Below are positions 17,165 to 26,442 of a DNA stretch of 64,000 bases, piece by piece. Each line of letters starts with the position of its first letter. The first letter of the stretch is position 1. The position numbers and the translations under genes were made by a program. The DNA is taken from NCBI GenBank assembly GCA_942490995.1, contig CALOBG010000145.1:18642-82641 (forward strand), written 5' to 3'. Origin of the DNA: UBA981 sp942490995. Lineage in GTDB: Bacteria; Pseudomonadota; Gammaproteobacteria; Ga0077536. The notes under the pieces are model-generated. The model saw nothing but the letters and a program-made list of their open reading frames with translations. It was not told where the DNA came from and made no database searches.

Positions 17165-17862
17165 CCGCGGGCGATCCGCTGGCCCGCGCCAAGCCCTGCC
17201 TCGATGTCGGCTTTTTCACCGCTGCGCCGAAACCGATGCTGGCGTTCTGGCGCGACGAAATCGGGCTCGAGTGTGAACCGCCGGTGGCGTTCAACGACGG
17301 CCTCACGCAATACCGTCACGCCTGCGGCGAATCGGTTATCAAGATCAACACCGCGCGCGACGGCGTGTCACCAGCACCCGGCGCTTACGGCGAGCTGTTA
17401 CTCGCGCTGCCGACGGTCACGACGCCGCGCGCCTTGCGTGACCCCGATGGCAACGCCGTGACCCTGGTGCCGCCGGGGCACCTCGGGATCCAGGGCCTGG
17501 CGGTGCGCGTAGCGGTCAGCGACCGCGAACGACAAGCGCGGTTTTATACTGAGATCATGGGCTTCGAACAGCGTGCACCGACGGTGTTCGGGAACGGTAG
17601 TTCGCTGCTGCTGCTCGAAGAAGATCACCACACGCGGCCGGCGGCGCACTGGGTTAACGCCGGCCTGCGCTACCTGACCGTGCACGTCATGCGCGTCGAT
17701 GACGCGTTTGAACACATGATCGCGGCCGGCGCCGAAGTCGGCGAGGCCCCTTATTCGATCGGCCGCATCGCGCGCATTTCGTTTGTGCGTGACGGCGATG
17801 GCAAATGGATCGAGGTCGCGCAGCGCGCCGCGCTGGCCGGCCCCTGGTGGCAGGACGATTGA
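17161..17862 (+). CDS. VOC (glyoxalase/bleomycin-resistance/dioxygenase) superfamily protein
   Basis: A 233-residue protein holding two glyoxalase-like modules: one about residues 12-105 (VGFFTAAPKPMLAFWRDEIG ... DPDGNAVTLV) and one about 113-225 (VRVAVSDRERQARFYTEIMG ... VRDGDGKWIEVAQ). Metal-ligand positions (His/Glu) appear only partly conserved, so enzymatic class is unclear. ATG 17161 overlaps the EVE stop and is preferred to 17131. Homologues often lie next to aromatic catabolic genes, and hmgA follows here at 17949. Confidence 0.85.
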   Translation: MTAGDPLARAKPCLDVGFFTAAPKPMLAFWRDEIGLECEPPVAFNDGLTQYRHACGESVIKINTARDGVSPAPGAYGELLLALPTVTTPRALRDPDGNAVTLVPPGHLGIQGLAVRVAVSDRERQARFYTEIMGFEQRAPTVFGNGSSLLLLEEDHHTRPAAHWVNAGLRYLTVHVMRVDDAFEHMIAAGAEVGEAPYSIGRIARISFVRDGDGKWIEVAQRAALAGPWWQDD

Positions 17863-17901
17863 GTCCCGGCGACGCGTGAAAGCGGTGCCCGCCACCCTTC
17901 C

Positions 17902-17925
17902 TATAATGGACTTTACACAGCTGTG
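17902..17925 (+). promoter_or_regulatory. -10 box and palindrome upstream of hmgA
   Basis: An exact TATAAT (17902-17907) lies 41 bases ahead of the hmgA start, followed by the perfect 10-base palindrome CACAGCTGTG (17916-17925) placed about where transcription would begin. No good -35 box is visible at 17 bases, which suits a regulated promoter. The palindrome could bind a tyrosine/homogentisate-responsive repressor; that is inference. Confidence 0.45.
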
Positions 17926-17948
17926 ACCGGATCTGAGCGCAAGTACCC

Positions 17949-19247
17949 ATGAGTGAGTTCGAATACCTGTCCGGATTCGGCAACGAATTCGAAAGCGAAG
18001 CCGTGGCCGGCAGCCTGCCGCGAGGACAGTTCTCCCCGCAGCGCGTCGCGCACGGCCTGTACGCAGAAAAATTCAGCAATACCGCTTTCACCGCGCCGCG
18101 CGCGAGCAATCGCCGCACCTGGTTTTATCGCATCCGCCCGTCGGTCGTGCACGGCGCTTTCGAACCTTACGCCCAGGCGGCGCTGCGCACCGCCCCGCTC
18201 AGCGAAGACGCCCCGCCGCCCGAGGCGCTGCGCTGGGACCCGCCGGCTCTGCCCGCTGCCGGCCACGATTTTATCGACGGCCTGGTCACCGTCGCCGCCA
18301 ACGGTGACGCCGGCCACCAGTTCGGCATGGCGGCACACCTGTACGCCGCCGCCGACGGCATGCCGCGACGCTGTTTCATGGATGCCGACGGCGAACTGTT
18401 GCTGGTACCGCAGCACGGCGCGCTGCGGGTGCGCACCGAGTGCGGCGTGCTAGAACTCGGTCCAGGTGAAATCGTTGTCATCCCGCGTGGGATGAAATTT
18501 TCCATCGATCCGATCGCCGGTCCGATCAACGGCTATGTCTGCGAAAACTACGGCCATGCGCTTACCCTGCCCGAGCGCGGCCCGGTCGGCTCGGACGGCT
18601 TTGCCAACACGCGCGATTTTTTAAGCCCGCGCGCCGCTTACCTGGACGAGGAGGGCGACTACGAAATCATCTGCAAATTCGGCGGCCGCTGTTACCGCGC
18701 CGCGCTCGGCCATAACCCTTTCGATGTCGTCGCCTGGATCGGCACCGCGGTGCCCTATAAATACGACCTGCGGCGTTTCAACGTCATCGGCTCGATCAGC
18801 TACGACCATCCGGACCCGTCGATATTCACGGTGCTCAGCGCGCCGTCCGACACCGCGGGCGTGGCCAACGTCGATTTTGTGATTTTCCCGCCGCGCTGGC
18901 TGGTTGCGGAACATACCTTCCGGCCGCCGTGGTTCCATCGCAATGTCATGAGTGAATTCATGGGCCTCGTATACGGTCAGTACGACGCCAAGCAGGGCGG
19001 CTTCGAACCCGGCGGTATGAGCCTGCACAATGCCCTTGTCGCGCACGGACCGGACGCCGCGGTGTTTGCCGCCGCCAGCAGCGCCGCAGCCGCGCCGAAG
19101 CGCCTCGACGACACCCTGGCGTTCATGTTCGAGACCCGCTACGTCCTGAAATTGACCCGCTGGGCGCGCGAATCCCCGGCCCTGCAGCAAGACTATCGCG
19201 CGTGCTGGCAGGGTCTTGCCAGGCACTTCACGCCACCGTCCTCGTAA
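17949..19247 (+). CDS. hmgA: Homogentisate 1,2-dioxygenase
   Basis: A 432-residue iron(II) enzyme that opens the ring of homogentisate to maleylacetoacetate in tyrosine and phenylalanine breakdown. The N-terminus (YLSGFGNEFESEAVAGSLP) and the C-terminal metal-site region, RPPWFHRNVMSEFMGLVYG followed by GGMSLHN, are strongly conserved, with His and Glu iron ligands in place; length equals that of the family. The fumarylacetoacetase-family gene at 24530 may act two steps later. No maleylacetoacetate isomerase or 4-hydroxyphenylpyruvate dioxygenase lies in the window. Confidence 0.97.
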   Translation: MSEFEYLSGFGNEFESEAVAGSLPRGQFSPQRVAHGLYAEKFSNTAFTAPRASNRRTWFYRIRPSVVHGAFEPYAQAALRTAPLSEDAPPPEALRWDPPALPAAGHDFIDGLVTVAANGDAGHQFGMAAHLYAAADGMPRRCFMDADGELLLVPQHGALRVRTECGVLELGPGEIVVIPRGMKFSIDPIAGPINGYVCENYGHALTLPERGPVGSDGFANTRDFLSPRAAYLDEEGDYEIICKFGGRCYRAALGHNPFDVVAWIGTAVPYKYDLRRFNVIGSISYDHPDPSIFTVLSAPSDTAGVANVDFVIFPPRWLVAEHTFRPPWFHRNVMSEFMGLVYGQYDAKQGGFEPGGMSLHNALVAHGPDAAVFAAASSAAAAPKRLDDTLAFMFETRYVLKLTRWARESPALQQDYRACWQGLARHFTPPSS

Positions 19248-19296
19248 CTTGGCAGGGCGACGACTACCATAGCGACGGGATTGGGAGACAACACCG

Positions 19297-22053
19297 ATGA
19301 TCGAACGGCTGCTGGCCGCTGACCTGCGCGGTCGCCTGCTGGCACTGGCCGTGCTCGTGGTCTTAAGCGTACTGGCCGGGCTCAAACTACCGGATCTGAA
19401 AATTGATCGCAGTGACGATCGCTTGATCAGCACCGACGACCCGGGCTGGCCGGCCTTCGCCCGCATGCAGTCGCAGTTTGGCGCCGAACAATCGGTCATC
19501 ATCTACCTGCGCGCGCGGGACCTGTGGACCGAAGCGCGTCTCAAGCAGCTCCAGGACCTGACCTACGCCCTCGAAGACACGCCCGAGATCCTGAGCGTGA
19601 CGAGCCTGCTCACGGCAACCAATATCCGCGACAAGGGCGATTATGTCGACGCCGGGCCGCTGGCGACGATCGTGCCCAAGGACCAGCAGCGCATCGATGA
19701 ACTGCGCAGCGATGCGCAGTACTCGCCGATCATGCGCCGCAACTATATCTCCGCCGATGGCCTGGCAACGGCGATCAACCTGAGTTACGCGCCGTCCGCG
19801 GACGATCCCAGGTACGACCTGCACATGTTCGAGTTGATCGAATCGCACCTCGAACCGCTGCGCGACGACTTCGATAGCGTATTTCAGCTCGGCCAGCCGC
19901 GCCTCAATGTCGAGATCGACCGCGGCCTGGGCAAGGACCTGCGCGATCTGACCCCGATCTCGCTGGCCATACTGGTCATCGTGATCACGATTTTCCTGCG
20001 CTCGTTGCGGGTCATACCGATCCCCTTGATCACGGCCGGCATCAGCGTGCTGTGGACGCTCGGCTTCATGGCAGCGGTGGATATACCCATCACCCTGCTG
20101 ACGGCGATGATCCCGGCGCTGATCATCGTCATTGGTTCGGTCGAGGACGTGCACCTGATCGCGTCCTATCTCGAAGGCCTGGACGACGACCCGGTCGAGC
20201 GCCGCAGGCGCGCGGTCAGACATATGGCGCGCCATGTCGGACTGCCGGTATTGATCACCTCATTGACCACCGCGATAGGCTTCGCCGCCAACGTGATCAC
20301 GGAAATCCCGCTGATTTTCGAATTCGCCATCGCCAGCGCCTTCGCCATGATCGCCAACCTGGTCGTGACCGTACTCGCGGTACCGATCCTGCTGCACCTG
20401 CTGGGACCACAAAAAAGTCCGATCGCGGTGCACTCCGGCATGCCCGGCGGGGTGATCGGGATGGTCGTGCGCACGGTCGAGTTCGCCGGCGAAAAAGCAC
20501 CGCGGGTGGTCCTCGCCGGAACGGCCGTGATCCTGGTCTGGTTCGGATCCTACGCGTTCGATATCTATGTCAACAACGATCCGCTGTCCTACTTTCCGCC
20601 GGATCACGGTTTCGTGCGCGACGCTCACACCGTGCACGACGACCTCGCCGGCCTGCAGGTATTCAGCGTCACGCTGACCGCGCGCGAAAAAGACTATTTC
20701 CGCACTTCCGCCGGCCTGAAGAAGGTCAGCGCCGTGCAGTCCCTGCTCGACAACCAGGGCCTCTACGACAAAACCATTTCCCTAGCGACACTGATGTCGC
20801 TCATGCACCAGGAGTTCAACGCCGGCAACCAGCGTTTTTACCGGATCACCGACGAGCAGGATGAACTCGATCTGTACCTGATGACGCTTACGCGTGACGA
20901 CCTGAAGTCGTTCGTGACCGATGATTACCGCACCGCACGGATCACGGTGCGCCACAACGTCACCGATTCGGTGCGCCTGAACGACGCCGTTGACGAAATG
21001 CGCGAGCTGCTGCCCACGGTTGTCGGCGACGCCGTGGAGATCGCGTTTACCGGCAAGAACCTGATGGCCAATCGCGCCGCGGCCTCGCTGATGGGCGGAC
21101 AGGTTTCGTCGCTGATCCTGATCCTGACGATCATCTTCATTTTGTTTTCGGTGCTGTATACCTCGTGGCTCGCCGGGCTGCTGGCGCTGGTTCCGAACCT
21201 GATCCCGATCGGTCTCAACTTCGGCCTGATGGGATTCCTTGGCGTGCCGCTCAATCCGGGCACGGCGATGGTCGCCGCGATCGCTATCGGCGTTGCGGTC
21301 GATGACACCATCCACCTCATGACCCGCTTCGGCACCGAAAGCAAACGCCACGTCGATGAACTCGATGCCGTGCGGGCGACGGTGCGCGGCGAAGCGATCC
21401 CGATCGTGTCGACCTCGATCGCACTCGCGCTCGGCTTTGGCGCCCTGGCGTGGTCGAACTTCAGTATCGTCGCGCAGTTCGGCCTGCTCGCCGCGACCAC
21501 CATGCTCTACGCCGCGGTCGCCGATCTGCTGATCATGCCGATCCTGCTGCGCCACCTGCGCCTGGCCACCGTCTGGGACATCGTTGCCCTGCAGCTCGAC
21601 CGCGACGTGCTGGTGAAATGCCCGTTGTTTCAGGGCATGTCGCAGTTCGACGTAAAAAAGGTCGTGGTGCTGTCCGACATCGAAGAGTTCGAACCTGGCG
21701 CCACCATCATCGAACAGGGCACGGTGTCACGCGGCATGTACGTGGTGCTCAAGGGTTATGGTGACGTCAGCATCCAGCGCGACGATCTCAACCTCAATAT
21801 CGATGAGATCGGCCCTGGCGACATCGTCGGTGAAATCGGCTTCTCCGGGATCGGTGTCGAGCGCACCGCGACGGTGACGGCGCGCGAACCGATGGCGGTG
21901 GTGCGCCTGGATGCCGACGGCGCGCGCAAGGGCCTGCGCTTCTATCCGCGCATCGCCGCGCGTCTGCACCAGAACATCAGCAATATTCTCGGCGCCCGGC
22001 TGCTGGAATCACACCAGCGGCTGATGGACTCGGTGCGCATGAGCATTGAGTAA
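19297..22053 (+). CDS. RND/MMPL-family exporter with C-terminal cyclic-nucleotide-binding domain
   Basis: A 918-residue inner-membrane protein. Residues about 1-760 show the RND/MMPL pattern twice: an N-terminal helix, a large periplasmic loop, then a bundle of helices (about 225-370 and 600-750), including VDDTIHLMTRF, the counterpart of the VEDVHLIASYL motif in the first half. From about residue 770 (DVLVKCPLFQGMSQFDVKKV) a cNMP-binding beta-roll follows, with PGATIIEQGTVSRGMYVVLKG and IVGEIGFSGIGVERTATVTA, the region of the phosphate-binding cassette. Such exporters of hydrophobic compounds (lipids, hopanoid or sterol-like molecules) are common in lipid degraders; the cytoplasmic sensor domain suggests that transport is gated by a nucleotide or related ligand. 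A PilZ gene follows at 22135. Confidence 0.88.
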   Translation: MIERLLAADLRGRLLALAVLVVLSVLAGLKLPDLKIDRSDDRLISTDDPGWPAFARMQSQFGAEQSVIIYLRARDLWTEARLKQLQDLTYALEDTPEILSVTSLLTATNIRDKGDYVDAGPLATIVPKDQQRIDELRSDAQYSPIMRRNYISADGLATAINLSYAPSADDPRYDLHMFELIESHLEPLRDDFDSVFQLGQPRLNVEIDRGLGKDLRDLTPISLAILVIVITIFLRSLRVIPIPLITAGISVLWTLGFMAAVDIPITLLTAMIPALIIVIGSVEDVHLIASYLEGLDDDPVERRRRAVRHMARHVGLPVLITSLTTAIGFAANVITEIPLIFEFAIASAFAMIANLVVTVLAVPILLHLLGPQKSPIAVHSGMPGGVIGMVVRTVEFAGEKAPRVVLAGTAVILVWFGSYAFDIYVNNDPLSYFPPDHGFVRDAHTVHDDLAGLQVFSVTLTAREKDYFRTSAGLKKVSAVQSLLDNQGLYDKTISLATLMSLMHQEFNAGNQRFYRITDEQDELDLYLMTLTRDDLKSFVTDDYRTARITVRHNVTDSVRLNDAVDEMRELLPTVVGDAVEIAFTGKNLMANRAAASLMGGQVSSLILILTIIFILFSVLYTSWLAGLLALVPNLIPIGLNFGLMGFLGVPLNPGTAMVAAIAIGVAVDDTIHLMTRFGTESKRHVDELDAVRATVRGEAIPIVSTSIALALGFGALAWSNFSIVAQFGLLAATTMLYAAVADLLIMPILLRHLRLATVWDIVALQLDRDVLVKCPLFQGMSQFDVKKVVVLSDIEEFEPGATIIEQGTVSRGMYVVLKGYGDVSIQRDDLNLNIDEIGPGDIVGEIGFSGIGVERTATVTAREPMAVVRLDADGARKGLRFYPRIAARLHQNISNILGARLLESHQRLMDSVRMSIE

Positions 22054-22134
22054 CGCCATGGCTGAACTCGCCCGATCACGAAATTTCACATTCCTGTCAG
22101 CTTTGATTTGTTACAGTGCGCCACGGAGGGACAC

Positions 22135-22797
22135 ATGACGCAACTTGCCCACGACGACCGCCGGCGCTGCTACCGCGAGCAGCCCGACCAGGTCATGGAA
22201 CCAATCCTGAATCTGATCCACGACGGCTCGCGCACGCTGGTGGAAGACGTTGTCGATATCAACCTGCGCGGCACGCGCGTCGCCTTCGAGCGCAACCGCG
22301 CGCCGCGGCTGAGTCCGGGGCAGGACCTGACCGCCTCGATCCAGGCGCCGGGTCTCGACGGGTGCCTCAATATCTCCTCGCGGGTGGTGTTCAATGCCAG
22401 CCAGGGTGAGCGCCAGTTGATCGCGCTGGTGTTCACCGAGCTGCCGGATATCACCGACCGCACCGACGCCAGCTTCTTCAGCGTGTTCAACCGGCGGCGC
22501 AACGAACGCGAGGCCGAACCGCCGGCACTGACCGCGGTCCTGCTCGGCGATGCGCCCGAGGATACCGATTGCACCGGCATCCAGCTCAACATTCTGAACC
22601 ACAGTACCAAGGGCATCGCCTTCGTCGTCGACGAACAGCTCGATAGCCTGATCCGTAGCCGCGAGAATATCGAACTCGCCATCGAAGCCGGTGACGGTAC
22701 GCCGGCCCGGCGCGAGCGCGCGCGTATCGCTCGTCGCGTCATACGCGGCGACGAAATATTTTACGGTTGCATGTTCGACGAGGCAGGCAGCGCCTGA
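22135..22797 (+). CDS. PilZ-domain-like protein
   Basis: A 220-residue cytoplasmic protein. DRRRCYR at residues 7-13 resembles the RxxxR c-di-GMP-binding signature, and DINLRGTRVAF (about 38-48) fits the second, D/NxSxxG-like motif although the Ser is replaced by Leu. A second half (about 120-215, LNILNHSTKGIAFVVDE) looks like a degenerate repeat of the same fold. ATG 22135 follows GGAGG. It lies 81 bases after the RND-cNMP gene, so the two may be coupled through nucleotide second messengers. Family call is moderately secure because the second motif is imperfect. Confidence 0.7.
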   Translation: MTQLAHDDRRRCYREQPDQVMEPILNLIHDGSRTLVEDVVDINLRGTRVAFERNRAPRLSPGQDLTASIQAPGLDGCLNISSRVVFNASQGERQLIALVFTELPDITDRTDASFFSVFNRRRNEREAEPPALTAVLLGDAPEDTDCTGIQLNILNHSTKGIAFVVDEQLDSLIRSRENIELAIEAGDGTPARRERARIARRVIRGDEIFYGCMFDEAGSA

Positions 22798-22845
22798 GGG
22801 AGTGTGTTACAAGGTAGCATTCCGTTACTACGGAGCGCTGCCAGT

Positions 22846-23664
22846 ATGTACGCCCGGCCCCACCGACTATTGCTCCTGTTCATGCTGCTGGCGGCCGCCT
22901 GTGGCGCGAGCGCGGATCCGCCCGCCGGTCGCACGGTTGCCATCAACGGGATCGATCTCTACTACGAAATCCACGGCAGCGGGCCGCCACTGGTGCTTAT
23001 CCACGGCGGTCTCGGGCACAGCGGCTACTGGCATCAGCAGTTCGACGCGCTCGGACAGCACTACCAGCTCATCGCGCTCGACAGCCGCGGTCACGGCCGT
23101 TCGGGATTCGATGCCGAGCCGATCGGCTACCGCCTCATGACCCGCGATGTCCTCGCCCTGCTCGATCACCTGGGCATTGCGCGCGCCCACATCCTGGGCT
23201 GGAGCGACGGCGGCATCATCGGCCTGGAGCTGGCCATCCACCATCCCTCGCGGGTCAATAAGATCATCGCCTACGGCGCCAACTACCGGCCCGAAGGCGT
23301 ACGCAAGGACGTCGCCGATAATGCCCGCTTCAATGCCTTTATCGCGCAGGCCGCCAGCGACTACCAGTCGATCTCGCCGGCCCCGGAACGCTGGCAGGAA
23401 TTCCTCGATAATATCGGTGGCATGTGGGCGCGCGAACCGAATTACAGCGACGAACAACTGCGCGGGATCGCGGTGCCGATGCTGATCCTGGGCGGACTCG
23501 AAGAGGAAGCCATCGAAATCGATCACATCCGCGCCACCGCGGCGCTGATCCCGGGCAGCAAACTGCAGTTCATGGCCGGCACCGGGCATTTCGCGATGTG
23601 GGACAAACCCGAAGAATTCAATCGCATCGTGCTCGAGTTTCTGGCCGGCGCCGCGGCGCCCTGA
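22846..23664 (+). CDS. Alpha/beta-hydrolase, probable lipoprotein
   Basis: A 272-residue protein with a lipoprotein-type signal (LLLLFMLLAAAC, Cys about residue 19) followed by a complete alpha/beta-hydrolase domain. The oxyanion HGGLGHSG motif, the nucleophile elbow GWSDGG (Ser about residue 118) and a C-terminal GTGHFAMW with the catalytic His are visible. This looks like an outer-membrane- or periplasm-anchored esterase/lactonase. ATG 22846 places the lipobox correctly. It precedes the dehydrogenase-like gene by 13 bases and is probably co-transcribed with it. Confidence 0.85.
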   Translation: MYARPHRLLLLFMLLAAACGASADPPAGRTVAINGIDLYYEIHGSGPPLVLIHGGLGHSGYWHQQFDALGQHYQLIALDSRGHGRSGFDAEPIGYRLMTRDVLALLDHLGIARAHILGWSDGGIIGLELAIHHPSRVNKIIAYGANYRPEGVRKDVADNARFNAFIAQAASDYQSISPAPERWQEFLDNIGGMWAREPNYSDEQLRGIAVPMLILGGLEEEAIEIDHIRATAALIPGSKLQFMAGTGHFAMWDKPEEFNRIVLEFLAGAAAP

Positions 23665-23677
23665 GTCGCGATCGGCG

Positions 23678-24529
23678 GTGAATACGCTGCAACGTCTGGC
23701 CGTACTGCATCCCGGCGCGATGGGCGCCAGCGTTGGCGCGGCGGCCCGCGAAGCAGGCTTGAACGTGGGCTGGCTCGACCTCGGACGCAGCGCCGCGACG
23801 CGCAGCCGTGCTCGACAGGCGGGCCTCACCGCCTACGCCGACCTCGCCACGCTACTCAACGAATGCGAATGCCTGATCGTGCTGTGTCCGCCATCGGCGG
23901 CGCTGGAAATCGCCACCAGCGTGGCCGCGATCGGTTTCGGCGGCCTGTATGTCGATGCCAACGCGGTGGCCGCCCGGACCGCGGCGAGGATTGCGGAAAC
24001 GGTCACCGCGGCCGGCGCCGAGTATGTCGACGGCGGGGTTATCGGACCGCCGCCTACGGCACCCGGCACAACCCGTCTGTACCTGTCCGGACCGGCCGCG
24101 GCACGGGTCGCGGCGTGTTTCGCCGGCAGCCGCCTCGAGGCCGTCGATATCGGCGCCGAGCGCTACGCGGCGTCAAACCTGAAGATGTGTTACGCAGCCT
24201 GGAGCAAAGGTTCGTCCGCACTGCTGCTGGCCGTGGCGGCGCTGGCCGAAAGCAGCGGCGTAGCGACCGCGCTCGGCAGCGAATGGCGTCGTTCGCAGCC
24301 CGGACTGCTCGAACGGGTGGCGCGCGACAGCGCCGCCAGTGCGCCCAAAGCCTGGCGCTTCATCGCCGAAATGGAAGAAATTGCGGCCACCTTCGCGGAC
24401 CACGGTCTGCCCGCAGGTTTTCATCGCGGCGCGGCGGACCTGTACGCCGCGGTGGCCGCGGTCGAAGCCGCGGGACTGGACGATACAAACGATCTGATCG
24501 CGCAACTCGCCGCCACCAGCGCGCGCTGA
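23678..24529 (+). CDS. NAD(P)-binding 6-phosphogluconate/3-hydroxyisobutyrate dehydrogenase-like protein (DUF1932-like)
   Basis: A 283-residue protein starting at GTG 23678. The N-terminal Rossmann domain has HPGAMGASVGAAAREAG (GxxGxS-type dinucleotide site), a YVDANAVAARTA segment and VDGGVIGPPP, all as in beta-hydroxyacid dehydrogenases; the C-terminal domain (NLKMCYAAWSKGSSALLLAV) is of the DUF1932 kind, with the Lys of the catalytic site in MCYAAWSKG. Substrate unknown. Its stop directly abuts the stop of the convergent fumarylacetoacetase-family gene. Confidence 0.82.
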   Translation: MNTLQRLAVLHPGAMGASVGAAAREAGLNVGWLDLGRSAATRSRARQAGLTAYADLATLLNECECLIVLCPPSAALEIATSVAAIGFGGLYVDANAVAARTAARIAETVTAAGAEYVDGGVIGPPPTAPGTTRLYLSGPAAARVAACFAGSRLEAVDIGAERYAASNLKMCYAAWSKGSSALLLAVAALAESSGVATALGSEWRRSQPGLLERVARDSAASAPKAWRFIAEMEEIAATFADHGLPAGFHRGAADLYAAVAAVEAAGLDDTNDLIAQLAATSAR

Positions 24530-25510
24530 TCAGGCGCGCACGATGCGCTGTTCGATGGCACCGAATATCGACGCGCCGGCAGCGTCGAACATTTCGATGC
24601 GCACGACGTCGCCGAAACGCAGGAACGGGGTGCGTGCTTCACCCGAGGTGAGCGCTTCATCGCTGCGCGCTTCGGCGATGCAGCCATAGCCGGCCGCCGG
24701 ATCGCGATTCGAAACCGTGCCCGCGCCGATGATGGTGCCGGCCGCCAGGGCACGAGTGCGCGCGGCGTGGGCGATCAACTGGCAGTAATCGAAGTACATG
24801 TCCAGGCCGGCGTCGGGCTGGCCGAGGCGCTGGCCGTTGATACTCGACACCAACGCGCCGCTCAGCTTGCTGCCGTCCCAGGCGGCGCCGAGTTCGTCCG
24901 GGGTGACCGCGACCGGTGAAAATGCGCTGGCCGGTTTGGACTGGACAAAACCGAACCCGCGTGGCACCTCGACCCGGGTCAGGGCGCGCAGTGACCAGTC
25001 ATTGACCAGCATTACGAGCTTGATATGCGCCGCGGCCTGCGCCGTCGATGTGCCGAGGGGGACATCGTCGGTGACCACCGCGATCTCCGCCTCGAGGTCG
25101 ATCTCGAGCTCCTCGTCAACCATCGCGACCGCCTCGCGCGGCGCGTAGTAGCGGTCGGACATCCCCTGGTACATCAAGGGCATGGTGGTGTGGTTGGCGG
25201 GCATGTCGGCGCCGCGCGCCCGGCGCGCCTTCTCCATGTGCGACAGGTAGACCGAGCCATCGAGGAACTGGTAGCTGCGCGGCAGCGGACTGGCGAGTTC
25301 GTCGCTGTTGAACTCGAACGCGGCGGTGAGTTCTCCGCGCTCCAGCGCCTGCGCGGTCTGTTCGAGCTCTGGTCGCACCTGCGCCCAGTTTTCCAGCGCC
25401 TGCTGCAGGCTGGTCGCGATTGCGGGCACCAGCACCGCGCGGTCGAGGCCGCGATTGACGACGACCAGGCTGCCGTCACGCCCACCGCGTTTCAAGCTTG
25501 CAAGTTTCAT
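24530..25510 (-). CDS. Fumarylacetoacetate hydrolase family protein
   Basis: A 326-residue enzyme; the family cleaves C-C bonds of fumarylacetoacetate, acylpyruvates or related beta-diketones with a divalent metal. The metal-binding region EIDLEAEIAVVTDD (about residues 128-141) with Glu ligands, the later ALTRVEVPRGFGFVQSKP and the TIIGAGTVSNRDP block are typical of the short bacterial fumarylacetoacetases found with hmgA. It is therefore the best candidate for the last step of tyrosine catabolism in this strain, despite lying 5 kb from hmgA on the other strand. ATG 25510 fits the conserved MKLASLK start. Confidence 0.88.
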   Translation of the reverse strand: MKLASLKRGGRDGSLVVVNRGLDRAVLVPAIATSLQQALENWAQVRPELEQTAQALERGELTAAFEFNSDELASPLPRSYQFLDGSVYLSHMEKARRARGADMPANHTTMPLMYQGMSDRYYAPREAVAMVDEELEIDLEAEIAVVTDDVPLGTSTAQAAAHIKLVMLVNDWSLRALTRVEVPRGFGFVQSKPASAFSPVAVTPDELGAAWDGSKLSGALVSSINGQRLGQPDAGLDMYFDYCQLIAHAARTRALAAGTIIGAGTVSNRDPAAGYGCIAEARSDEALTSGEARTPFLRFGDVVRIEMFDAAGASIFGAIEQRIVRA

Positions 25511-25607
25511 GACTGGTTCCCACCCTCGTGTCCGGTTCGGCAGCGCGCATGATAGCCGAGCACGCGGGCGCCGACCGACAACGCCCGGATCCGGTAAGCT
25601 CACGACC

Positions 25608-26369
25608 ATGCATCCCTACAAGTGCCTGCTTTTCGATCTGTTCAATACCGTCGCGCTATGGCGTCCGGAACGGATGCCGCGCCTGACGATCGACGGCGAA
25701 TCGCGGCCCTCGACCCTCGGTGAACTGTACAAAATCCTCGCTGCGCACCACAGCGGCGTCGATTTCGAAGCGTTTCACAGCGCCCTGACCACGGCCAACG
25801 CCGAACTGGCCGCCGAGCGCGCCCGCAGCCAGCGTGAAATCCCTTCCGCGCAGCGCTTTGAACGCGCGCTGCTCGTCGCCGGACTCGAGCGCGGCGCCGG
25901 CACCCGCGCGCTGGCCGCTGCGCTGTCGCTGCGGCACATGGCCATCCTGGCCGGCGCCAGCGCGATCCCCGCCGCGCACCTCGAAACCCTGAAGCATTTT
26001 GCCGCCGAGCTGCCGCTGGCCCTGGTGTCGAACTTCGACCACGGCCCGACCGCGCGTGCGATTGTCGAACGCGATGGCGCAACGGCCTGTTTTCAGCACC
26101 TCGTGGTGTCCGATGACCACGGCTGGCGGAAACCGCATCGGCGCATTTTCGACGACACCCTGGCGCTGCTCGATTGCCGCGCCGAGGAGGCCCTGTTTAT
26201 CGGCGACTCGATCGACGACGATGTCCATGGCGGCCACGGCGCCGGCCTCGACGTGGCCTGGATCAACCCACGTGGAGCCCCCCTGCCCGGCGACGCGCCG
26301 ACGCCGCGCTACGTGCTGAACGACATCACCGAACTGCCCGGCGCACTCGCGGGCGACCCGGCGCCATGA
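25608..26369 (+). CDS. HAD-superfamily hydrolase
   Basis: A 253-residue haloacid-dehalogenase-like protein. Motif I is LFDLFNTV (Asp nucleophile about residue 9, in the DxFNT variant), motif II is LVSNFDHGPT, motif III uses Lys of GWRKPHRRIF, and motif IV is FIGDSIDDDVHGG. This is the phosphatase/dehalogenase subgroup with a helical cap of about 90 residues. It diverges from the fumarylacetoacetase-family gene with under 100 bases between starts. Substrate unknown. Confidence 0.87.
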   Translation: MHPYKCLLFDLFNTVALWRPERMPRLTIDGESRPSTLGELYKILAAHHSGVDFEAFHSALTTANAELAAERARSQREIPSAQRFERALLVAGLERGAGTRALAAALSLRHMAILAGASAIPAAHLETLKHFAAELPLALVSNFDHGPTARAIVERDGATACFQHLVVSDDHGWRKPHRRIFDDTLALLDCRAEEALFIGDSIDDDVHGGHGAGLDVAWINPRGAPLPGDAPTPRYVLNDITELPGALAGDPAP

Positions 26370-26442
26370 CCCGGGTGACAGTCGCCGCGCGACTTCGCTA
26401 TGCTCGCCGCCGCGCCCCCACCCTGCCAACGGAACTCTGCAT

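Noticed and set aside
23675..25600. Classic hmgA-fahA operon
   Set aside because: The fumarylacetoacetase-family gene is on the other strand and five kilobases away, so no operon with hmgA exists here.
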